In this document: positions 57,894 to 64,000 of the stretch, piece by piece | Layout of the letters: each line of letters starts with the position of its first letter | Numbering within the stretch: position 1 is the first letter of the stretch | Source of the DNA: Deinococcus roseus | GTDB taxonomy: Bacteria; Deinococcota; Deinococci; Deinococcales; Deinococcaceae | Assembly (NCBI RefSeq): GCF_014646895.1 | Contig: NZ_BMOD01000002.1 | Span: forward strand, 434,001-498,000 | Direction: 5' to 3' | Length of the DNA stretch: 64,000 nt | Notes under the pieces: generated by a model | Database searches by the model: none | What the model was told of the DNA's origin: nothing | Seen by the model: the letters and a program-made list of their open reading frames with translations, nothing else | Translations under genes and position numbers: made by a program

Positions 57894-58923
57894 AACCCTG
57901 AGCAGGCACTTCAACACTTCCCAGCACAGGACGCGCATCCAGCACCACATCTGGGACCAGCTTGATGGCATTTTGCAGCACTTCCAGACCCGCTCCGGGC
58001 TTGAAGGAGTGTTCGCTGATGTGACGTTTGAAGGCCCTGGCTCCGGGCTGTCCCTGAAACAGGCCCAGGATGTGGCGGGTGATTTTGCTGATGTACACGC
58101 CTTTTTCCATTTCTGCTGCTGCATATTCCTGCAAGGCAAGCAGGATTTCCCGGCGGGTTCGGGCCGGTTTGCTGTCTCCAAAGATCTGCTGGTCTGCAAG
58201 GGCCAGCATGTAGGGGTTCTGGTATGCAGCCCGTCCGATCATCACCCCATCCACATGCTGCAACTGGGTCTGGGCGCCCTGCAAATCCAGAATGCCTCCG
58301 TTGATGATGATTTCCAGTTCTGGGAAATCCTTTTTGAGCTGGTGCACCACGTCGTAACGCAGGGGGGGAATTTCCCGGTTCTCTTTGGGGCTCAGGCCAG
58401 ACAGCCAGGCTTTTCTGGCATGCACCGTAAAAGAGCTGCAGCCGCCTGCATGCACCGTTTCAATAAAGGCAGTCAGCAGTTCGTAGCTGTCCAGATCGTC
58501 AATGCCAATGCGGTGTTTCACGGTCACAGGAATGGACACAGCTTCCTGCATGGCCTGCACACAGTCGCGGACCAGTTCGGGTCTGGCCATCAGGCAGGCT
58601 CCGAAAAAACCGTTCTGCACCCGGTCGCTGGGGCAGCCCACATTCAGGTTGATCTCGTCGTAGCCGTACTGCTCGCAGATTTTTGCACTTTTTGCGAGGT
58701 CTTCAGGGTTGGACCCTCCCAGTTGCACCGCAATGGGGTGCTCCTGGGAATGAAAAGACAGGTGTCGGTCCTGGTCTCCGAACAGGATGGCTCCGGTGGT
58801 GACCATCTCGGTGTACATCAGGGTGTGCTGGCTGATCAGGCGCAGGAAAAACCGGTCGTGCCGGTCGGTCCAGTCCATCATGGGGGCGACGCTCAGGCGT
58901 CTCATGGGCAGGGATTCAGACAT
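57892..58923 (-). CDS. dusA: tRNA dihydrouridine synthase, DusA type
   Basis: It makes dihydrouridine at positions 20/20a of tRNA. The 343-aa protein has VAPMMDWTDRHDRFFLRL (DusA-specific start), LGGSNPEDLAKSA, INLNVGCPSDRVQNGFFGAC with the catalytic Cys in NGFFGAC, VKHRIGIDD and INGGILD. These features separate it from the DusB-like enzyme at 52519. The gene is transcribed alone; a stem AGACC/GGTCT with a T run at 58961-58982 lies upstream of its start and is oriented as a plus-strand terminator, which no gene seems to need. Confidence 0.95.
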   Translation of the reverse strand: MSESLPMRRLSVAPMMDWTDRHDRFFLRLISQHTLMYTEMVTTGAILFGDQDRHLSFHSQEHPIAVQLGGSNPEDLAKSAKICEQYGYDEINLNVGCPSDRVQNGFFGACLMARPELVRDCVQAMQEAVSIPVTVKHRIGIDDLDSYELLTAFIETVHAGGCSSFTVHARKAWLSGLSPKENREIPPLRYDVVHQLKKDFPELEIIINGGILDLQGAQTQLQHVDGVMIGRAAYQNPYMLALADQQIFGDSKPARTRREILLALQEYAAAEMEKGVYISKITRHILGLFQGQPGARAFKRHISEHSFKPGAGLEVLQNAIKLVPDVVLDARPVLGSVEVPAQG

Positions 58924-59121
58924 GAAAAAGGCTTTCTGGAGGGAAGAAACTGCATGAAACAGACCCTTTCTGGTCTTTTTTTCAGCCCTCCAAGGGGGTC
59001 TGCAGCAGTTGGGTCAGGTGGCCTGTTCTGCCAGCACACATCTTCTCGATGGTACAACACCCTGTGCAGGCTGTGCATGACCTGCGGTCATACTTTTGCA
59101 AGCCTGTCTGTGACAAAATAA

Positions 59122-61308
59122 ATGGATATGAGACCTGCTGGACAGTTTCCCCTGCTGACTTTGCTCCAGCGGTTTCCTTATTTCTGGCGCACTTTGCCTC
59201 TGGCCTTGCTGCTGCTGGTGATGCAGGCCTTTCAGCTGTTCCGGGCCAGCGATGACAGCTTCTGGGATGTGTGGACCCGCCTGCTCTCCCGGTATGCCAG
59301 CACGCCGGTGGTGGTGGTCGCCATCGATGAAAAAACCCTGGCAGCTTACGGGCGGATCAGCAACTGGGACCGCCACATGTACGTGCAGGCCCTGAATCAC
59401 CTGCAGCAGGCGGGGGCTTCTGCCATTGGGCTGGATGTGCTTTTCCCGGAGCGTTCAGGTCAGGACCAGGAATTTGTGCAGGCCATGCAACAGCAGGGCG
59501 TGGTGCTGGCCGATGCAGAGATTTTTGGTGAACGGGTGCCCCGCCATCCCGACCTGAAAAATGCCCAGTATGGGGCCATCCTGCTGAACACCTCTTCGGG
59601 CAACATTGCCCGCACCTTCCAGACCCAGTACACTTTTGCCTCGGACCAGAGCAGCCAGCCCAGTTTTGCAGCCCAGCTGGCCCGCAAAGCAGGTTATGGG
59701 GTGGAGCTTTCCGAAACCCCCCAGTACCTTTCGTACAATGCCCCTCCGGGTCAGGCTTTCCTGCAGATCTCTTTTTCTGATGTGGTTCAGGGTCAGTTTC
59801 GTTATGCAGATGTACAGAACCGCATTGTGCTGATTGGGGTGACTGCAGGAGGAGTGGAGCGGGACCAGTTCCTGAGCCCGTACACCCGGGGTTTTCTGGG
59901 AAATCCGCTGCCCATTGCTGGCGTGGAAGCCCAGGCCACTGCAGTGCACACCCTGATTCAGGGCGGTTTCACTGCACCACACCCGCTGATTCTGGGTGTG
60001 GTGTCTGCCCTGATTTTGTTGCTGCTGGTGGGTTCCCAGGTGCGGGGCCTCCTGGTGATGGTGCTGCTGGCGGTGCTGGTTTTTGCCCAGGGGATGCTGC
60101 ACCAGGAAGGGCTGATGTTCCCGTTGACCTCGCTGGTGCTGGCGGTGGTGGGAGGTTTGCTGCTGCGTCTGGTCTTTGCTTTCACCGATGTGCAAAAAGG
60201 CATCAATGCCCAGCTCAAACGCCTGAGCTTGCAATTTCAGAGTGAAAAACCTTTCTCAGGCAGCCCCCTCAAACGCCTGGAACTGCTGCAGGAAATTGAG
60301 GAAAAACTGTCGCAGGAACGGGTCAGGTTGCAGGTTTTGCTGGACAATGTGGACAGCCCGATGTTTCTGTCCGGTGCAGACGGCAAGATCACCCTGCAAA
60401 ACCCCTCTGCTTTGCGTTTGCTGGGAGAACAGCCCAGCCTGCAGGCCCTCAGGCAGCATTTTGACCTTCCTGACCTTGCAGAAGGGATTGAGCGGGTGTT
60501 GCAAGGTCAGTCCAGCTATGAAGCCCTCAGTGAGAATGGCCTGCTCACTTTGCGGCCTGTGGTTTCAGGAGGCCTGGTGGGCAATGTGACCCCCACCAAC
60601 CACTTCACCCACCTGCTGGAACAGCACGACCAGCACGCTGCAGCCATTGTGCATGACTTCCGCAGTCCCCTCACCAGCATCATGGGTTTTGCCCAGTTCA
60701 TGGAAGCAGATGCCAGCGAAGAACAGAAGGAAATTCTGGGCATCATGCTCTCAGAGGCCAGACGCATTGCCGACCTCATCGATGACTTCCTGATGGTCTC
60801 CCGGTCCAAAGCTGCCATCCTGGACATTCGTGAAGTGGAGCTGGCGTCCCTGATCAGGCGCGCAGCTGCGGTGGCAGCCCCCCTGTTCACCGAGAAACAC
60901 ATGGTGCTGCAACTGGATTTGCCCCGCACGGTGTTCGTGGAAGTCGATGACCGGGCCATCACACGTGCCCTGCTGAATTTGCTTTCCAATGCCGTGAAAT
61001 ACTCCAGCCCTTCCAGCGAGGTGAATGTGAAACTGGTGGTGCACAACGAGGAGGTGCTGCTGAGCGTGCAAGACCATGGTGTGGGCCTGTCCCCGGAAGA
61101 CCAGCAACGCCTGTTCGGGCGCTTCTTTCGCAGCAGCAATCCGGCCATTCAGGAGGTCAAGGGCACCGGTCTGGGCCTGCACACCGTCAAGGAGCTGATC
61201 AAAGCCCATGGAGGCGAAATCTGGGTGGATTCCCGGCTGGGAAAAGGCTCCACTTTCACCATCCACCTGCCCCTGAAAGAAACCGTGCTGCTGCCAGAAC
61301 TGGTGTAA
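59122..61308 (+). CDS. CHASE2-domain sensor histidine kinase
   Basis: The 728-aa protein has one N-terminal membrane helix (about 27-43), an external CHASE2 domain (about 45-285: VVVVAIDEKTLAAYGRI, SAIGLDVLFPERSG, ILIGVTAGGVERDQF-like strands), three helices (about 288-355), a coiled coil, a PAS-like region (395-440), and the kinase core. His511 in AAIVHDFRSPLTSIMG is the phosphorylation site; LLSNAVKYSS, QDHGVGLS and GTGLGLHTVKEL are the N, G1 and G2 boxes. No response regulator adjoins, so it is an orphan kinase. The signal is unknown. Confidence 0.94.
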   Translation: MDMRPAGQFPLLTLLQRFPYFWRTLPLALLLLVMQAFQLFRASDDSFWDVWTRLLSRYASTPVVVVAIDEKTLAAYGRISNWDRHMYVQALNHLQQAGASAIGLDVLFPERSGQDQEFVQAMQQQGVVLADAEIFGERVPRHPDLKNAQYGAILLNTSSGNIARTFQTQYTFASDQSSQPSFAAQLARKAGYGVELSETPQYLSYNAPPGQAFLQISFSDVVQGQFRYADVQNRIVLIGVTAGGVERDQFLSPYTRGFLGNPLPIAGVEAQATAVHTLIQGGFTAPHPLILGVVSALILLLLVGSQVRGLLVMVLLAVLVFAQGMLHQEGLMFPLTSLVLAVVGGLLLRLVFAFTDVQKGINAQLKRLSLQFQSEKPFSGSPLKRLELLQEIEEKLSQERVRLQVLLDNVDSPMFLSGADGKITLQNPSALRLLGEQPSLQALRQHFDLPDLAEGIERVLQGQSSYEALSENGLLTLRPVVSGGLVGNVTPTNHFTHLLEQHDQHAAAIVHDFRSPLTSIMGFAQFMEADASEEQKEILGIMLSEARRIADLIDDFLMVSRSKAAILDIREVELASLIRRAAAVAAPLFTEKHMVLQLDLPRTVFVEVDDRAITRALLNLLSNAVKYSSPSSEVNVKLVVHNEEVLLSVQDHGVGLSPEDQQRLFGRFFRSSNPAIQEVKGTGLGLHTVKELIKAHGGEIWVDSRLGKGSTFTIHLPLKETVLLPELV

Positions 61309-61318
61309 TCTCGCACAC

Positions 61319-62044
61319 TCAGAACTCTGGCTGCCACAGAAAGCGAGAAGGCTGGATGCGGTCCTGAAGCTGGATGTCCCCGTGGTAGTGCTGACACAGA
61401 TCAGCAATGATTTCAGGGAGGTGGTCTCCTGCATTGGGGTTCACATAGATGTTCTGGATCAGGGCATCAAGGTTCACATCGAAAGCCTCAAACACCGGAG
61501 GTTCCTGGTCCTCTGAACTGTCTGGGGTCTGAGCATCTTTTCTGCTGGTCAGCAAGCGCACCTCGTTTTCGTACTGGAAACTGACATCCTTGAAGTTCAC
61601 GTTCTGCACCTGCACCTCAGAGGCGATGTTTCTGGAGGTCATGTCGATGTAATGGATTTTCACCAGTTCCAGGTCTGCTTCTGCTTTCTGCAGCGCTTTC
61701 TGCAAACGTCCCACCGTGGTGTTGATGCACACGCTGTTCTCTTCACGCCCGTAAATTTTCCACATGGCGTAGCATTCCTGATCGGAGATGTTCCAGCAGA
61801 CCACGTGGGTGTTCAGGCGCATCTGTTGCAGGGTCAATTGGGTTTCCTGTTGTTTGTGGTGTGATTCCTGGTCCTTGACCCGCAATTCCAGCGCTCTGGG
61901 CAGGTGGCCTTCAAAGTGGTCTTCAAAGGTGTCCACCCGACGGAAGGCCAGCTGGGATTTCTGCAGCAGGTACAGAAAACTGGCCAGATCCATGTACCGC
62001 CAGATCAGGGTGTCGACCTGAATTTCAGTGCATTTCAAAGGCAT
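61319..62044 (-). CDS. DUF2971-like protein
   Basis: The 241-aa soluble protein fits the DUF2971 pattern: TLIWRYMDLASFLYLLQKSQ, LAFRRVDTFEDHFEG, THVVCWNISDQECYAMWKIY and SVCINTTVGRLQKAL. Proteins of this family are common in accessory and defence-related loci but no biochemical role is established. TACAGT lies five bases before the ATG on the minus strand, so leaderless translation is likely. It is convergent with the histidine kinase (ten bases between stops). Confidence 0.75.
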   Translation of the reverse strand: MPLKCTEIQVDTLIWRYMDLASFLYLLQKSQLAFRRVDTFEDHFEGHLPRALELRVKDQESHHKQQETQLTLQQMRLNTHVVCWNISDQECYAMWKIYGREENSVCINTTVGRLQKALQKAEADLELVKIHYIDMTSRNIASEVQVQNVNFKDVSFQYENEVRLLTSRKDAQTPDSSEDQEPPVFEAFDVNLDALIQNIYVNPNAGDHLPEIIADLCQHYHGDIQLQDRIQPSRFLWQPEF

Positions 62045-62105
62045 ATTGCACTGTAAACAGAGCGTTCAGCGTCAGAAAGCAAGATGTTCTGCAGTGTGAA
62101 GGCAA

Positions 62106-62132
62106 ACAAAAACCTCCCCATGTTCGGGGAGG
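62106..62132 (-). terminator. intrinsic terminator of mqnC
   Basis: On the minus strand CCTCCCC/GGGGAGG (plus 62126-62132 with 62113-62119) is followed by a T run, 20 bases past the stop. Confidence 0.9.
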
Positions 62133-62152
62133 CCAGGTCAGCAAGGTGGGAT

Positions 62153-63274
62153 TCAGGCAGGAGAAGCCTGGGATCCCAGGTACTCACGGGGATCCACCTG
62201 GCGGATCACCTGGAAGAAACTGTTGCGCTGCGCAGGCTGGAAACCCGCATCGCTGATGATGCGCACCAGTTCACGCACGGTGGCGTTGTGGCGGCTGTGT
62301 CCTCCGGCAGCAGACACCACATTCTCTTCAAGCATGGTGGAACCCACATCATTGGCCCCATAAAACAGGGCGGTCTGGGCCACTTTGAAACCCTGCGCAG
62401 GCCAGGAGGCCTGAATGTTGGGCTGGTTGTCCAGGGCAATGCGGCTCACGGCCAGGTTTTGCAGGTACTCGTAAGCGGTGGCTCCGGGGGCCTTGCCTGC
62501 CAGACGGGTGTTTTCGGTTTGCAGGGTCCACATGGCGAAACCTGCAAAGCCGTTTCCATACTGTTTCAACGCGTGGTCTTGCTGCTCACGGATTTTCAGC
62601 AGGTGGCTGGCCCGCTGTTCCAGTGTTTCTCCAAAACCAATCACCATGGTGGAGATGGTGTAGAGGCCTTTTTTCTGGGCCTCATCCAGAATGCGAACCC
62701 AGTCCTGGGTGCGAATGCGTGCAGGAGCAGCTTTGGCCCGCACCTCATCTTCCAGAATTTCCCCACCTGCTCCAGGCAGACCGTCCAGACCGGCCTCGAT
62801 CAGGCGGTCCAGAATTTCGCTGGCACTCCAGCCGAAGAACTTCTCGAAGCCCAGGATTTCCTCCGGGCTGAAGGCTTCAATGCGGATGGTGGGATGGTTG
62901 GCCTTGATGTGCCGCAGCAGACCGGTGTAATACTCAAAAGGCAACTCGGGGTTGACCCCCCCTTGCATCAGGATGCGGGTGCCCCCCACCTGTTCGAGTT
63001 CATGGATTTTCTGGCTGATGTGGCTGTAATCCAGGGTGTAGGCATCCGATTGCTTTTTGGTGCGGTAAAACGCGCAGAAGTTGCACGCCACATTGCACAC
63101 GTTGGTGTAATTGATGTTGCGGTCAATCAGAAAGGTCACCACCTGAGGGTCAGACCGTCTGAGGCGCAACTGGTGGGCCACGGCAGCGACATCACCGAGG
63201 GGCAGGTGGTACAGGGAAACCACCTCTGCATGCGAGAGGCGTTCACCATTCAAAGCTTTTTCCAGAACATCCAT
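62153..63274 (-). CDS. mqnC: cyclic dehypoxanthinyl futalosine synthase
   Basis: This radical SAM enzyme forms the spiro carbon skeleton in the futalosine route to menaquinone. The 373-aa protein has the cluster motif CNVACNFCAFYR, ILMQGGVNP, EAFSPEEI, LPGAGGEIL, GFGETLEQRASHL, and a C-terminal GGHSRH-type active segment (AAGGHSRHNA). The start at 63274 (MDVLEKALNG) is set by TAAAGT seven bases upstream; earlier in-frame starts up to 63415 would include a non-conserved leader. Other mqn genes are not in the window. Confidence 0.95.
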   Translation of the reverse strand: MDVLEKALNGERLSHAEVVSLYHLPLGDVAAVAHQLRLRRSDPQVVTFLIDRNINYTNVCNVACNFCAFYRTKKQSDAYTLDYSHISQKIHELEQVGGTRILMQGGVNPELPFEYYTGLLRHIKANHPTIRIEAFSPEEILGFEKFFGWSASEILDRLIEAGLDGLPGAGGEILEDEVRAKAAPARIRTQDWVRILDEAQKKGLYTISTMVIGFGETLEQRASHLLKIREQQDHALKQYGNGFAGFAMWTLQTENTRLAGKAPGATAYEYLQNLAVSRIALDNQPNIQASWPAQGFKVAQTALFYGANDVGSTMLEENVVSAAGGHSRHNATVRELVRIISDAGFQPAQRNSFFQVIRQVDPREYLGSQASPA

Positions 63275-63470
63275 TTCCCTCACTTTAACACCACCCCAGG
63301 AAAAAAATGGGGATGAATGCCCTGTTTGCATGCTGCATTCCATCACGCCTGAGGACATATTTTTATACACTAATCTCATACTGCACTGCTGTCCAACCCT
63401 TGCCTTTCCACCCATTGCACAATGTGCTGGTCGTGCTCAGAGGCAATTCCCCGAACAAGGATGTGACCCC
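63275..63470. other. divergent promoter region, no gene seen
   Basis: The gap between mqnC and the GGDEF-like gene has A+T-rich stretches (TTTTTATACACT and TCTCATACT around 63358-63382) that could hold plus-strand -10 boxes. No coding frame is convincing. Confidence 0.4.
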
Positions 63471-63986
63471 ATGATGGATGATCCAGAACAAATGAAGCCT
63501 GCAGAACCCCATGCTGCAGAGTTGATTGCCCTGATCCGGGACCCTGCCAGTGGGGCTTACAGCCGGGAACTTTTTGCACCCCGGCTCATTGAAGAAACCG
63601 CCAGGGCCACCCGTGAACTGAGCGCCCTCACCCTGGGACTCTTGGAAGCCAGCGATCAGGGTCAACTGTCTGCAGAACAGGTCCGCACCGTGCTGGATTT
63701 GTTGAAGCAAACCCTGCGGGCCTCCGATGTGATTTTTCGCTTCAGTGACACCGAATTCTTGCTCATGCTGCCCGCCACCATCAAACTGGATGGAGAGATG
63801 ACCTGCCAGCGCCTGATCCAGACCCTCAGGCAGGATTTGCCTGACACCATCAGGCTGAACATGGGTCTGGTCACTTACCCTGAAGATGTGCTGCAACCCG
63901 AAATGCTGCTGGAAGTGCTGACCGCCCGCAAACAAACCGCCTTGAAGTCTGGCCCGAACACCTGCATTTCCGACAGCGGTTTCTGA
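63471..63986 (+). CDS. degenerate GGDEF-like domain protein
   Basis: The 171-aa protein has the plan of a diguanylate cyclase domain: DPASGAYSRELFAPRLIEET (start of the fold), LLKQTLRASDVIFRFSDTEF and LNMGLVTYPED. The signature GG(D/E)EF is SDTEF here, so both glycines are lost and cyclase activity is unlikely; it may bind nucleotide or act as a partner. AAGGATG lies upstream of the ATG; the longer frame from 63330 has no support. It is complete and ends 14 bases before the window edge. Confidence 0.8.
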   Translation: MMDDPEQMKPAEPHAAELIALIRDPASGAYSRELFAPRLIEETARATRELSALTLGLLEASDQGQLSAEQVRTVLDLLKQTLRASDVIFRFSDTEFLLMLPATIKLDGEMTCQRLIQTLRQDLPDTIRLNMGLVTYPEDVLQPEMLLEVLTARKQTALKSGPNTCISDSGF

Positions 63987-64000
63987 AACCTGCCCAGCCA

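Overview
The window looks like chromosomal DNA of a moderately GC-rich member of the Deinococcota, most likely Deinococcus or a close relative; the species cannot be fixed from sequence alone. The indications are: a TANNNT -10 box 5 to 8 bases upstream of many start codons, which is the leaderless-mRNA arrangement common in Deinococcus; an SLH/coiled-coil/beta-barrel outer-membrane protein of the SlpA type; menaquinone synthesis by the futalosine route (mqnC); and NadV plus NadM-Nudix NAD salvage. I see no phage, insertion sequence, CRISPR array or rRNA. There is one tRNA (Gln, TTG).

Layout. 1-2.4 kb: a membrane-anchored ABM-domain protein, a small exported protein and an alpha/beta hydrolase. 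2.7-6.8 kb: an oxidative pentose phosphate operon, gnd-zwf-opcA-pgl, closed by a strong terminator. 6.9-13.8 kb: a secreted C39-like peptidase; a PadR operon with two paralogous membrane proteins joined by ATGA overlaps; an EEP nuclease/phosphatase; a NADAR protein; and an SDR behind a consensus promoter that carries two palindromic operators. 14.0-23.2 kb: a six-gene operon encoding a membrane-anchored vWA-like protein, a three-TM protein, a 1075-aa tubulin/FtsZ-superfamily protein, a MotA/ExbB-like channel protein with a long helical tail, a MotB/OmpA-like partner and a variant-leucine-rich-repeat protein. The last gene carries an A+T-rich insert that resembles a DnaA-domain-I/DnaX-type domain. 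This operon is the most unusual system in the window.

23.3-37.3 kb: NAD salvage and ADP-ribose genes (nadV, an ADP-ribosylglycohydrolase, nadM-nudix) flank a BTAD/AAA/TPR regulator and two large surface lipoproteins. The second lipoprotein gene is frameshifted at a C7 tract just after its lipobox. 37.4-46.9 kb: a hydrolase-PadR operon with an operator over its promoter, a lipoprotein, a TPR protein, TrhO, an SLH protein with a collagen-like stalk, YigZ, a Nudix hydrolase, a cell-wall amidase and a PAP2 phosphatase. 47-52.3 kb: an orphan ABC permease coupled to an esterase, a Re-citrate-synthase-like enzyme divergent from an HTH-citrate synthase that lacks a catalytic His, and a VOC protein. 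52.5-64 kb: two tRNA dihydrouridine synthases, GNAT, argB, tRNA-Gln, Lrp, a HAD protein with an altered nucleophile, a DMT exporter, a CHASE2 histidine kinase, a DUF2971-like protein, mqnC and a degenerate GGDEF protein.

Several intergenic gaps are filled with small GC-rich palindromic repeats, heptamer repeats or 9-bp repeats. The recurring logic is leaderless promoters plus tight 4-bp gene overlaps.
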